From Lutraria lutraria (lineage: Eukaryota; Mollusca; Bivalvia; Venerida; Mactridae): a stretch of DNA of 64,000 nt. Shown here in pieces: positions 36,596 through 48,594 of the stretch. Under the pieces are notes generated by a model. The model was not told where the DNA came from, did not search any database, and saw only the letters and a list, made by a program, of their open reading frames with translations. The position numbers and the translations under genes were made by a program. The stretch is taken from contig OZ026847.1 in the NCBI GenBank assembly GCA_964023205.1, forward strand, positions 5,020,819 through 5,084,818, in the 5' to 3' direction. Each line of letters opens with the position of its first letter. Within the stretch, counting starts at the first letter, position 1.

Positions 36596-39500
36596 TCATT
36601 TAAAATTAACGTCACTGTACAGATATTTATCGTCATTCATAAGATTAGCAAGATCTTGAAGATATGGTCGATAAAAATCTACAAGTATTTGTCGTGTCTC
36701 GTTCAGCATCCTCCCAGCCTTGCGTTTGCTTTCTGTAGCACGGAAATGATTCATCGATGACATTTTTTCTAGAATCAAGTCGTCAGGTTTAGCTTCGAAA
36801 GAAAAATAAGAAGTTTACAAATGCATATTATGAAGGCGTCAAATCATAAACAAGAAAATGTTCAAAGAATATTGATATTTGTACGCGTTATGTATTAAGC
36901 ATCGTCTACTTGCTCTATTTATATATACCACACTCTATTTGTGATAATTTCAGTAATTACTTAGCCACTATACTTTACATGTTGTTGTTTTATCTATATA
37001 AGAACCCAATACTACAGTATGTTTGGACGTATAGCCATCACAAGTTTAAATGTAAACGTAACGTATCAATGTTGGTCAGGTAGCTGAACTAAAAGTCAGT
37101 CTTAGAATATACGTGAACGCGACCTTGCAATGTCTTTTACCGAAAAAACATGTATTCATTATTCTGCGTCATTGTGTGTTACTTACATGTATGAAATTCT
37201 GTTAGAATCGTACTTACAGAGTATAGTATAATATAATAAAAAAAACTACTTACATATATTGAGGTATTGAAATACATATATCATAGTACCACGGATGTCT
37301 TTCTCGTAATCTTCGGTCCGAAATATTATAACTTGTTTCCTCGGAAACACATTCAACCATTCTCGTAAATGAATATTGTACAAGCCTGGATATATCGGAC
37401 ACTAGAATAAAACAACTTAGGGTAGAATTATGCAGCTATTTCCTACTATAACTTCATATCATAACAAAAACATTTTTTATATAATACCTTGGTAAACAAA
37501 TCTAATGCAAAAGTATGTGGCCATTTTAACGAGTTTCTCTTTATAATAAGTGACCTGATTGTGGTATTGGCCGTGGTTCAGTGGTTAAGGCGCGGGATTT
37601 ATAAACCGCGATCCGGGTTTGATTCCCAGTCGCGACAGGGTATTTCTTTCCATGAAAACAACTGTGTCTATTTTGCCCAAGTGTGGAGTAATTGCCAGTT
37701 CCTTGTGGCAAGGTACTGGTAACTAACAAAATGCTGAAAAGGGCGTTAAACCCAAATAAACAAACAAAACATGGTTTTACTGACAACAATGTTATGACTT
37801 ACATTGTATTTAACTTCGAGTTCCCTTGAATATATACAGTGTCTTTCTGAATGTCTTTTTAGACAGTCCTTCCATAATCCGATAGATTGAATCGTGTCTT
37901 GATGAAATTGTCTTGAAGAGTTACCATACTTTGAAAAGAAATAGTGGGAATATAGTCTGAAAAAGATGGTACGACATTTTATGATTGCATAAGATATATG
38001 TAACCCACCGATTCAACATCATTATATAACTGACAGTCTAACAATAAGCATAAATAATATATACCAGCGGATAAAATAAGAAACTGGGCATGGGTATAAT
38101 AAGCTTTAACTTAGGAAGATACATAAGAAAGCGCCAATCTGACCTTTATTTAACACCAGCTCAATTAATATGGTTATTACATTAGCAGCGTCTTGGATGG
38201 ATTGCTCCTAAACAAAGTTCAGCTCATCAATAACGTGTATGTCCACCATCGGAAGCGATGCATGCTTGGAAACGACGCTTCATTGATGCGACAAGTCTGC
38301 TGAAAATGCCTGGGGATTTCCAGATTTCCACAATCGCACGTGACATGTCAGATAACGTCAACGGCGATGCAATTGTCATAGAAACGTTCACAAACACGAC
38401 GGTACACCTAATAGTCTGGCAAAGTCGTACAGCAGCATATATCATGTTTAGGTTTAGGAGACGAACGTGTTTCGCGAGTGACTGAAAAAAAAGTAAAAAC
38501 AGAGGCGTTGGTCATACAAACCAACAGACCGTGCAACTCATGCGCTGACCAGTGCAAATGACCGAAATGGATACAAAAATTACCTGTGTGAGTACAGTTT
38601 CAAGCTGAGATCAATAAAAGTGGCGATACATGAACATTTTACACACGCACAGTTTCTTTTTTCCGCTGGTATATGTAGTACATTTTAAAATATAAAACAA
38701 AAGTGCTAACTAGTAGAGAGAAGCAAGACTGAATTTTATTTAATTTTACGAGGAGAGGATTGCTGAAGTGTTTGTAAATCAGTTAATGAAGAAGTATAAC
38801 GACAAACGAGATTATTTATCTACGACGTCCTCTTTACAGGGAATTATGAACAAAGTATTTTAAATATTCATCACTGAAACTGTTGTTAATACTGCAAATA
38901 TTATTTACTATGTTATGAACGTAAGACATGAACACTTGTTGCTTCGTATTATTGTTCTTAACGCAACGATTTTGTCAAATAATGTTTTCGTCCTGTTCAT
39001 ATCGAAACATGTTCTGTGTTTACCAAGATCGTATTATTTTCCTCTGTAAATGGCCAGAGGTATAGTGTATATTGTGCTGATTGGCTTTGTATAAATGTAA
39101 ATTGTATGTTTTTTTTAAATATCTGGTTAGAAATTGTTATACTTGTTTAATTCACCTTTCGATGGGGTCTCGTAACATCAGGAGTAATTTAACATTCGGA
39201 TTTAGATGTTTAATGGCATGAATTGTTGTCCAATGTAATTCCTCAGCATCTTTTTTATTCTGTGGCATCCAATTATCATGATATCTGTCGTAAAAATCCA
39301 TTGGATCACCTACACCTGTAGTTGGATAACACTACAGCAGTCATATGAGCATTTATCATAGTTTCTTATTCTTTGTTGGTACACTATATATGCTAATAAG
39401 AATTATGTCCTACGACAGGCTGCTGGAAGTAATTTCGGATGGGGGCTAATTTAAGAGCCCAAAGTTGAAACTATTTGAGAATAGTTTAAGACCTTGCCTC

Positions 39501-42500
39501 TCAATTAGGGGTTGGGAGAATCAGTTATCGCCCCTTACATTTTCATATAGTCATTTACAGCCAAACTTATTGTATGGGGTTAGACCCCCTAGCTCGCCTG
39601 GTTGTTACGGTCCTGTATGCTCAGGCATTTACTTATACACAGATTAATCAACAATTTGGATCCACCATACATTAGTGTCCGTTTAAATCGTGTGCTATAT
39701 AATAAACAATTAAAAAGATCTTACTTTATTGTACCATTGGTAAACAACTTATACAACCTGTGATTTTGTAATGATATCCTTCAGTATTGTTAACACTTCG
39801 CATACTTTTAGCGTCAAACACGTTCAAGAACCAGTTGAAAGTTCTTTTTGCAATGTAATGTCCCCCATGACTACCTGAATTGGAATTTAATTGAATTCTT
39901 TATGTCAGTATGAATTAGCACAGAGAATGTTGATATTTACAAGCGATTAAGTGAGATGATAGGCAATGCTTAGAGACTATCGTCCTTCTTGAAATACGAG
40001 CCCAGATATTTATTTAATATGTATTTTTTACCACACTTTTTCATATAAAATATGTTCAAAAGTTGTTTACAATAACATTCACCAACAAAAAAAGTAAAGA
40101 GATAAAAAAATGTAAAAACTATAAAAGTATCATGATCACAGTAAGTACTTAAAGCAACTCGATTCTTTAAAAATGAAAACTACAAATATATCTATGTTCA
40201 TACATCTTAGTCAAACTAGTTATAATGATTTTAGTCATTTTAAAATGCATTTATTCGAATGTATAAATAAGATTTTTTTTAATTATTGTGAATGATCACA
40301 CATTACATGCAGTAGTTCTCAAAACAGTATGTTTTCAACAGCTCCATAAACATTTTAAAGGATTGAGCATATTCAATCTCACTCTGCCGAAAGAAAACTT
40401 TACAACCTAACCGTTTGTGTAAAGCTGTAAAAAATTGTTTTTGATGTTACTATTTACAGATATAGAATGTACTGCACTTGTTATTCTGGCTCGTACAAAG
40501 AGCTTTGTTACTATTCTATTAAAATTACTGGAGAATAGATGGACATTTCAGCTAAAGCAGCAAAGGAATATATCAGCAAAATCCTGCACAAAGCTATGAA
40601 CGCATCATGCACGTGTACCAGGTAAATTTAAAACAAAGAGTCGATGAGATTTATCATAAACGAGATAAGAGTTTCATGGTGGCCCTTTCTCGCTCACCTA
40701 AGTAAAGACAGTAACTTCTTTCATATCAAGAATGTTGTCTTTACAGTGTTATTAAGGTTTACCCGTGATTTGTCATCTTGACCTTACTTTCATTTTTGTC
40801 GCAGATATCATAGGGACAAACATTGTGTCAAGGTTTAATGAAGATTCAATCAAAACTATGAGATCTAGATTCTTAACAAGCTTTACCTTGGAATTGACAC
40901 GATGACCCAAAGTTTGACCCTAGATGACCCAAGTCAACATTTGTCCCAGATACTATTAGGGCAAACACTGTGAATAGGTTTGTTAAAGATCCATACAAAA
41001 CTGTGATCTTTAGAGTGTTAATAAGGTTTTCATGGGATTCGACCCCGTAACCTAATTGTTGACGCCAGATGACTCATGTTAATACTTGTCCAAGATACCA
41101 TTAAGTCTTGAACATTTTGGTAAGGTTTAATGAAGATCCAATTAAAACTGTGAGATAGATATAGTGTGTTAACAAGGTTTTCCTGGAATTTGACCCATTG
41201 ACCTAGACTATCAATGTTCGGACTTGTCCAAGATATTATTAAGTCAAACTTTCTGAAAAGGTTTAATGAAGGTGCAATCCAAAATGTGACCTTTAGAGTG
41301 TTTACAAGGTTTTCATGTGATTTGACCTAATGACTTACTTTTTTTAATTTAGATGAATAATTTAAAAAATGTTCTAGGATATCATTTGGACAAACATTTT
41401 GACAAGATTTAATGAATATTAAAAAAGTGACATATAGAGTGTTAGTAGTGTTTTTCTGTGAATTGACCGGATGACCTTATTTTTTACTCTAGATGACCCA
41501 TATTCCAAGTTGTCTAAAATAGCATTAAGGCAAACATTCTGGCAAGGTTTAAGACGATCTAATCTAAAATGTGAACTCTAGATGGTTAAGAAATATTCAT
41601 GGGATTTGACCAAATTTATTGCTCTAGATAACCCATGTTCGTACTTGTCAAAATATCATTGAGTCGAACATTCTAAAAAAGGGGTTTGATGAAGATCCAG
41701 TCCAAATTGTGACCCCTAGAGTGGTTACAATCAAATTGTGAACGCCGGACGATGTGCGCCTGACACTGATTGATACTAACAGCCTTCCCGGGTGAGCTAA
41801 AACTACTTAAATATGTAACAGCAGTTGTACACATGCGTTTTGAGGGGCATAACTTACAAATTATTTCCATATAATTATCTAAGTCATATTTTTCTAGGGT
41901 TGTACAACCAATTTAATCACCTAAGATAAAGTTGACTTTGATCCTCTACAAGATCTTATTGACATACTTACCATGAACATATCCAAAACGAGTGCGGGAC
42001 CAGTATGTCGTTTCTTTATTTAGAAAGCCTTTATTTTTCACAATGTCTGGATGCATAAGAATTCGTTTGAAGAAATCACTTGTTCCACATTTTGCAGAAC
42101 CAATGAGGTAAAAGTATGGTAGACAGCGTAAGGTGTTCTTGTTTTCCATCCAACATGGATTCTTATAGGTTTTTAGGAAATTTGGGGTATCCTGTTATTC
42201 AGAAATGAAAATGTACGTAAACAATAAATTGTATTCAAAGGGGTATGTTAATTTAACTATGAAATTGGCCCTTAACCGGATAAATGCCTAGTGCTAATAA
42301 AGGAGTGTGACTAAACACTAATGTTATAAGCTTTCAATGACTTTCGCTAATCCTGTAACCATAGCACCATAAACAGTATTAAACAATATGAATACCAATT
42401 TCAAAAATCGCAGAAATTCTTAACGACTCCTCTTATTTATTATAGAAATTAAATTTGTATTATCCTAATGCCATAAACAGAGGTGAAAGACAACGTGCCC

Positions 42501-44465
42501 ATGGTGGTGAAAGTATGTGATAAGGAAATGCTTTGAATGTGCTAAATAGTTCAAGTCCCATTAGCTTTTTGCTAAAAACAAATATCTGCAAAAAAACAAA
42601 CAATTGCTGATATTATCCCAGGGTAATTATTACCGACGAAACAAGCCCTTTTTCTTCTTAACAAACACTCATTTCGCTGTTAATTTTGCTTTTGTAAACT
42701 TGAAATATATAGTGCGCGTGACGTCACTTCATGCCGTGTGCATAATATGACTGGGGGAAAACACAGGCTACCGGCATGTGATAACAGCAAAATAAAGTTA
42801 CAAAAACAATTTTTTTTCAGCATATATATATTATAGAGTAAAGGTATAGAACTCCTGGGCTCTGAAATCACACCGGTCATGTTCATCAAGGTCCTGTTGT
42901 AACAATTCTGAACCGATTCTTAAAAGCCTGGTCTTATTCGACGCAGAAATAATTTCTCTTTAACCACCATCCATTCTTATATCCATATATTGCTCTGGAC
43001 TGGAGCAACAAGCCCTTCAACCTACAAAAAGTACTACTCGCCATCGATGTGACCTAAGTTTGTTTTCATTAGCTACAGAGTAAATTTCTTTATTCCTTTG
43101 TGATTTCATACCCACTCCGGTGTAAATCGAAAGAAAATCAAATTGTTTATCAATCACCGCCGACAAATAATTCAATTGATGGATACCTAAGGCATTACGA
43201 TTCAATATTCCACGCTTTCGTCCGATTTCGCTTCTCAGCTGCCATGATCGCATCGTTAAACGCCGTACCATTTTCGTGCCGTTCCGGGACGATACGTGTC
43301 AACGATTGGTCAAAGTCGGAGGTGTGGCAACCTTCACCTTTAGCAGTCATTTTGCCAAAGAGAGTTTAAATCGTCAAATAATGAATCGTAATGCCTTAGA
43401 TATCCATCCATTGAATGATTCGTCGACGGTGAGTGATAACAAATTTGATTTTCTTTCGATTCACACCGGCGTGGGTATGAAATCCCGAAGGAATAAAGAA
43501 ATTTACTCTGTATCTAATGAAAAGAAACTTAGGTCACATCGATGCCTAGTGGTACTTTTTGTAAGTTGAAGGGCTTATTGCTCCAGTTCAGAGCAATGTA
43601 TGGATATAAGAGTGGATGGTGGTTAAAGAGAAATTATTTCTGCGTCGAATAAGACCAGGCTTTTAAGAATCGGTTCAGAATTGTTACAACAGGACCTTGA
43701 TAAACATAACCGGTGTGATTTCTGGGCCCAGGAGTTCTATACCTTTACTCTATAATAGATATATGGTGAATTTTTTTTTTTTTTTTTTTTTTTTGAAAAT
43801 TTATTTTGCTATTGTCACATGCCGGTAGCCTGTGGGGGAAAACACAGCTGTTCTATAAATAGTATTTATTTCAATGATATTGAAAAACATACGATAGTGG
43901 TTTTGGAAACGTTTTTTCAATATCATTGAAAAAAATACTGTGCTATATTTCTATATGTACACATTGTGATTAAAAACAGAATTTCGGAATGTTTTTGTAG
44001 CAAGTACGTACATTTTACTGATAATACCTACTTCAATTTTAAAATCCAAAATGCTATTGGGGCTTTACATACTTCTTTACACATGACACTACTTAGGGAC
44101 AATGATATTCTTCTCCATTGACATACCGTAACTTAAAATCTTCATAAATTACTCGCTCCATTTATTGATTGATTGAAGAGCTAGTTTTTTACCGGACAAA
44201 CTGCTTCATTTCCTTTTATTATTTTATGCCCATTCCTCTGATCGTTGAAACAAAATCTATATATGTTACTCACCATACATAGTAGATCCTCCACTGTAGT
44301 GTTCTGAAGTCTTATATCACACGGGTCACCAATGTCCGGAAATATTCTGGACATTTTGACTTTTTCTAAATTTAATCCCACTACACGATCCATTATTGCC
44401 AACTTAACTATCACATACGTTCCAAGTATTACGCATCCCCCAATGAATGCTTTAAGTTTCGACAT
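36596..44465 (-). CDS. CHST15: Carbohydrate sulfotransferase 15-like, complete copy (7 coding exons, 395 aa)
   Basis: Predicted Golgi type II membrane sulfotransferase using PAPS, probably on chondroitin/dermatan-type glycans. Coding exons: 44465-44274, 42191-41972, 39874-39758, 39315-39156, 37956-37803, 37401-37254 and 36792-36596 (192, 220, 117, 160, 154, 148 and 197 bases). They sum to 1188 bases, 396 codons with the stop, with phases agreeing at every join. Residues 7-25 form the signal anchor. The 5'-phosphosulfate loop is near residues 93-103 (LIGSAKCGTSDF, Lys98), and the 3'-phosphate loop near 221-233 (LMLRDPIERLYS, Arg225, Ser233). A FRTEDY segment is at 308-313 and a VDFYRPY segment near the C-terminus, as in CHST15 relatives. 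Several N-glycosylation sequons are present (Asn55, Asn166). Intron 1 carries a foldback element, intron 4 a Tc1/mariner relic and intron 5 a SINE, and none touches a splice site. CHST15 assignment is by motif. The acceptor substrate is inferred. Confidence 0.9.
37556..37772 (+). mobile_element. tRNA-derived SINE
   Basis: The tRNA-like head (37567-37635) has an A box (ggttcagtggttaagg) and a B box (gggtttgattccc). A body follows with ccatgaaaacaactgtg and ttgccagttccttgtgg, then a tail ttaaacccaaataaacaaac. Comparison with the empty intron 5 of copy 1 (near 1900-1935) confirms insertion here after the paralogs separated. A diverged relative lies at 60253-60475. The frames 37489-37722 and 37541-37789 are read-through of the SINE. 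Confidence 0.85.
38062..38671 (-). mobile_element. Tc1/mariner-type element, internally deleted
   Basis: Termini TACCAGCGGATAAAA and the inverse TTTTTTCCGCTGGTA, flanked by further TA. On the minus strand a 72-codon frame (38445-38227) ends with RLVASMKRRFQACIASDGG and then HTRY and a stop. This resembles the C-terminus of Tc1/mariner transposases. The DDE catalytic region is absent at this length (610 bp), so it is a non-autonomous derivative. It lies in intron 4 of the complete sulfotransferase gene. Confidence 0.65.
40665..41802 (+). mobile_element. Element with gctcacc/ggtgagc ends and ~140-bp diverged internal repeats
   Basis: Starts gagtttcatggtggcccttt then cgctcacc, and ends gacgccggacgatgtgcgcc and later ggtgagctaaaa. 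The interior holds about eight diverged units of roughly 120-150 bp, marked by gtgttaacaaggttt, then gatttgaccc and atgaccca. The termini match those of 33801-34928 while the internal unit differs. It sits in intron 2 of the complete sulfotransferase gene. Confidence 0.75.
42553..43942 (+). repeat. Interspersed repeat with CRE-like palindrome (copy 2, split by a foldback)
   Basis: The 42553-42765 and 43833-43942 parts are the two halves of the same repeat seen uninterrupted at 21993-22290. The foldback at 42766-43830 was inserted into it. The right half ends in a hairpin around caatatcattgaaaaaaata. It lies in intron 1 of the complete gene. The equivalent place in copy 1 (about 10660-10830) has only the first 13 bases of similarity. 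Confidence 0.7.
42766..43830. mobile_element. Foldback element with ~440-bp inverted arms
   Basis: The left arm begins ggctaccggcatgtga and the right arm ends tcacatgccggtagcc. The two arms (about 42766-43204 and 43384-43830) are inverted copies with scattered differences, around a spacer of about 180 bp. The 14-base sequence tgggggaaaacaca flanks both sides (42752-42765 and 43833-43846) and occurs once in the uninterrupted copy near 22195, indicating a target duplication. The frames at 43017-43271 and 43276-43569 encode mirror-image versions of the same peptide (NRNALxIHxLN), a result of the symmetry. No transposase. A T-run (43771-43794) lies in the right arm. Confidence 0.85.
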
Positions 44466-44690
44466 ATTGCATAAACTAGCGCTATAAAGTGAAAATAAAT
44501 GGAAAATATTAATGGTTATTTTGACTAATGTCCGTCAATGTATGATATTTTAAAAACGTTCATACAAGACTGATGTACTGTCAACATTTACTATCATACT
44601 ACTATAACAGGTATTTAATCAATAGCTGAAAGATTCAATGCTTAGTGGCATTGATAGGATTTTCTCAACCATTAATAAATACTTACTGGC
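44466..44690 (-). promoter_or_regulatory. 5' flank type B of the complete sulfotransferase gene
   Basis: The flank is conserved with the inverted copy at 22290-22473. It includes a pyrimidine-rich tract ending in atag about 20 bases upstream of the ATG, read as the acceptor of a 5'UTR intron. I cannot place a promoter. The non-coding first exon is probably upstream. Confidence 0.5.
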
Positions 44691-44749
44691 TGCAAATATA
44701 TTCATCGATGTTGTAACACAAGCATTAATTAAGTTCTTGACACGTTACA

Positions 44750-44919
44750 CTTCATTTATTTATTAGGCCCCAACCGTAGATTGCACCGGAGGGAGCTATA
44801 AGTTTGACATTGCCCGCCTGTCCATCCATGTACGCCTCAAAATTGGATCCTGCGATTACTAAACCACTATATAATCTAGGATGATGAAACTTGGTATGTG
44901 AATATGTTGAATTGTGACC
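44750..44919 (-). repeat. Interspersed repeat fused to a sulfotransferase exon fragment
   Basis: On the minus strand it runs from ggtcacaattcaacat through cataccaagtttcatcatcc to a tail ggcctaataaataaa. This resembles a repeat I associate with molluscs. It directly abuts broken exon 1 sequence at 44920 without a splice site. Confidence 0.55.
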
Positions 44920-45005
44920 TTTCTCCAAATTTAATCCCGCAACACGATCCATTATTTTCAACTTAACAATCACATATGTTCCAAGTAATATGCATCCCCC
45001 GACAT
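44920..45005 (-). pseudogene. Sulfotransferase exon 1 fragment
   Basis: Retains the start ATGTCG and, after a deletion of about 20 bases in the N-terminal codons, GGCILLGTYVIVKLKIMDRV and GLNLEK. The deletion shifts the frame relative to the ATG. The exon then stops abruptly at repeat sequence, with its 3' half and donor gone. Its upstream flank is type A, like copy 1, so it descends from a different duplicate than the complete copy only 500 bp away. Confidence 0.8.
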
Positions 45006-45588
45006 ATTGCATGAACTAGCGCTATAAAATGGAAACAAATGAAAAATATTCCTGGTTAAGTTCTTTTTAGTGTTACCTTATGGCGCATCGACTACAAATG
45101 ATCATATAGCGTGCAATCAAATAAAAGGCATTTTATAAACTATAAAAGCAGCCCATAAGATTTCCTTACAAAGCCAAGTTGACATAAACTAGACCTGTTT
45201 GATAAACTTATTTTACCGATACTTGGCTATGCAATTAATTCTGACCAGAACATGGTATGATCTTTAATTAGAAAATAGTGTTTATGCTGATGGATTTATG
45301 CCAATTTATCAATGTGTACTCACGGACATATGTTCACGTGTATTTTGGAAGAAATATTGTAAATCCGTATTAAAGGTGCCTCATCACATTTGCAATTTGT
45401 TTGTATGCTGCAGTTGTTATCAATGTATCTAATACAGGCCTATATTTCTCACTTATAATCATGGTTAACTAGTCCATTTTCAAATTATTTCTGTACAGTA
45501 TTTATTTGTTATTATTGCTACACCCCCTCAAGAAACAAACCCTTCACGATGACAGCATTTTTTCATTTGTTGCGTGCATGTGTTTTAT
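45006..45588 (-). repeat. 5' flank type A, second copy
   Basis: Matches 11407-12037 over its length, with substitutions and small indels, up to the microsatellite. Shared words include gcgcatcgactacaaatg and atcatatagcgtgcaatc. Confidence 0.8.
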
Positions 45589-45627
45589 GACAGACAGACA
45601 GACAGACAGGCAGGCGGGCAGTCAGAT
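45589..45627. repeat. (GACA)n microsatellite
   Basis: A run of acagacag units decaying to ggcaggcgggcag. It occupies the same position in the duplicated flank as the GATA repeat at 12038-12112. Confidence 0.9.
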
Positions 45628-46845
45628 ATATAGTGCTAACAGACATATGAAGACAAATGCAAATGATAATCAGTTTTTATATAACAATAAATAATATCAC
45701 AGAAACTTATAAAATAGCACCGCACGTTAAGAGTCAATATCACTTAATATGTACTTATCACAGAGTAGTATGCATTATGAGATATAAAAGTATGAAACTA
45801 AAGAATATTTTACTGAGGAACTATATAATGTAATAAATTTCACCTGAGTTGATGACTAAGTAAAAACATGAAACAAGTTGCCATTAAGATAAAACAAAAA
45901 TTGACTTAAATCGAAATAGTCGACGAAATTCAATAAAAGAATGGGATTAAGTTTGAATATCAATAGAATTTAACAGATTGTATTTAACCTTGTGTTTAAA
46001 AGAAATGGAATGTATGTCTACTACTCGAGTCTGTTTGTTTGCAAGCTAAACATGAAAGAAATATTTCATTTGATAGTAAATAACGAATAAATGCTGCATT
46101 ATAGTAAAATCAAAGGATGACATATCAACACTGTCAACATACATATAGTAATGATACATTTCAATATGATAAGCATCACATGTATCAACTCATTGTATCA
46201 CTATTATGACACATGTATTATCCCTGACTTGTCTGTAATCAAGTGCTGGGTGACAACCATCTGTCACTTTACAAATTGTAATTTACTTTTGCAATTACCC
46301 CAAACGTAGCAACCATAAATATAATCATCTAACAATTAATGAGCCTATATTGTACTGTACCAATTGAATCCTAAGGACATGTTGAAACACAGCTAACAAC
46401 ATTAAACACATGCTACTAAATGTATTATCTCAATTCGATAACAATGACAAAAAAAATAGTCAATGAGTATTCCACAATACTAGACGTTAAAATATTCAAA
46501 ATACTACAGTCAGGCACTTATATAGAAATATATGCTACCTGGAATTTCATTTTTTTAGCTTAATTTATGCTTAAGTCACTGACTATTAGATCATCTATTC
46601 AGTTCTATATTATTAAAATATACAATAAATCTTTATTAAAATGTATATAAATCATAGCTTTTTGCTTAGAAAAATCAACGTTTTATATTTAACAGTATTA
46701 ACATTGGATCATTCACATATTTGTAATTATGAAAATGTCCAAGAAAATTAAATACATTTTTTCTGACCATTCAAAATCATAACGCGGAACTTCCCCAAAA
46801 GTTAAATACGCATACCTTGTTATAATCCTGTATTATACATTTATA
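45628..46845. other. Unpaired insertion in the duplicated flank; no gene seen
   Basis: The paralogous flank near 12113-12150 lacks this 1.2 kb. Similarity resumes at 46846 (tatgttccctaaat). The sequence is AT-rich without a recognisable domain or obvious termini. Confidence 0.5.
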
Positions 46846-47045
46846 CTGTTCTTTGTATGTTCCCTAAATATTACTCCGACAACATTTATTCAATAACTCG
46901 GTAAGCCATATGTTACGCAACAAACTATGAATATGTTTCATCTGCACGCTCTATTTCTATTCTAGTTCATTTCTTGTACTTGTGTGTAAATTACCTTTTT
47001 GTACTCATTTCAAAATGTGGGCAGGGTATCTGTGTAAATAACAGT
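46846..47045. repeat. Paralogous flank block (matches 12150-12370)
   Basis: Shared words include actccgacaacatttatt, cggtaagccatatgttacg and gtgtaaattacc. It continues the duplication begun at 45006. Another piece of the same flank resumes at 47852-47955 (matching about 12560-12660). Confidence 0.75.
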
Positions 47046-47073
47046 AAGACAATGAACAGTGACTATATAAGTG

Positions 47074-47092
47074 CCCCCCCCCCCCCCCCCCC
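47074..47092. repeat. Poly-C tract
   Basis: An uninterrupted C run of about 19 bases. It is followed by roughly 760 bp of AT-rich sequence absent from the paralogous flank. Confidence 0.9.
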
Positions 47093-47953
47093 GCAATCCA
47101 CATGTTTGCTAATCTCTTAAAACAGCCCCTAATCAGATTAATCATGTCTTTTCACGGTCAGCTAAGTGTCTGTAGACTTGACACCTAGATATATAAGAGG
47201 GTCATATTTTTTATTGATAATTAGTTAATGGATAATTTTCTGTTGTTTTTATAAGCATTTTATGTAATTGATGAATGTTATCCTTTTATATTACCAGATT
47301 ATGTTAGAAGTCTTTATACATTAAAAATGCAGGACTTTTTATACAGTGTGCCACTAAAATCCGCTATAACCTACTAAATGCATGAATAACATTATTTATC
47401 ATTGACATTTATATTAATTGTACATGTTTTGTGAATTAATTGTTTGATAATTATGATTCAATATACATGTATATCACTATTATTCACATTTAACATTTAA
47501 TTGTTTCTGTTCTGTTCTGCAATTGTACGCATCTTTTATTTCTAAATCAAATCATTCTATTTACAAGAATTTATTTTATTACAAACTTCTTTAAAATAAC
47601 TTGCAAAGAAACTATGTTTATACCAGTACTACTAAAAAATCTGTTTGGTTAGATATATTTAATTTTACCTGTTGTGTTTTGTATTAATTTCACAAGATGG
47701 ACTGTTAAATTTATTTATCAAAATCATCCAGACCTAACTATTTGCTAATGTGTTAACAGCGAAGAATATTTATTTCAGTAATTAATTTCTTTAATCATAT
47801 TTAATAATTTAATATTTTTTTATTTATAAATATACTTCTTTTTTTCTCCTTTTTAGAAAATCGCATTTGAAGTTTTGAACTGCAATAACTTTTTTTATGG
47901 TTGATGACACTTGAATGATTGTTTATGTACATGTGTAAAATTATATAATCTAC

Positions 47954-48215
47954 CCGGGGCCGAAAGGTGATATAGATTTTGGCCGGCATTTACGCAATTT
48001 GCTTGGCTGCGAGATCAGGGCCAAAAAAGTGATATAGATTTTACCTGAAATGGCGGCCATCTTGTATAAGTAATTTGCTATTCATGTGGTTTCAAAACAT
48101 TTAAAATGAAACTGATTCAGATAATAAAGCTATTTAATAAAATTGTCAATAAATATAAGCTTTGTTATTTGTCAGAGGGCAGTCGTATTGGCCCAAGGCC
48201 GAAGGCCTATTATAT
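47954..48215. repeat. Interspersed repeat with gtgatatagatttt direct repeats
   Basis: The phrase aggtgatatagattttgg recurs about 57 bp later as aagtgatatagatttta. The far end reads ggcccaaggccgaaggccta followed by ttatatca, partly inverted to the start. It interrupts the flank that matches 12560-12660. Non-coding. Confidence 0.45.
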
Positions 48216-48594
48216 CAAATCACTGATTTATTTACATAATTATATTAATACTCTATAATAGTGTAAGTGCAGTAAATTATCGCTTACTAGTATCTCACGA
48301 CACTGATACTAACACAGTAATATAAATTGAGCAAATATAATTCATTAAAATGATATAACAACCCCAAAACAAAATCGGTCGATCCTATCTATGGTATCAT
48401 GATGACAGCCAAAACATGAAATAACCTCTTAATCACTTTATATCAATATAATATGTACAATATAATTACACAAACCAGAATAATTTCTTACTAATTAAAA
48501 ATGAAAGCACTGAAGGTAGTGAAGGGAAGGCTTTGTACAGAAATGTTGGCAAAAGAGTTTCAGGACATTATATATATCATCATGTTAATATTTG

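Noticed and set aside
43017..43569. Protein-coding gene in the foldback
   Set aside because: The frames are mirror images produced by the inverted arms, with no domain and no splice context.
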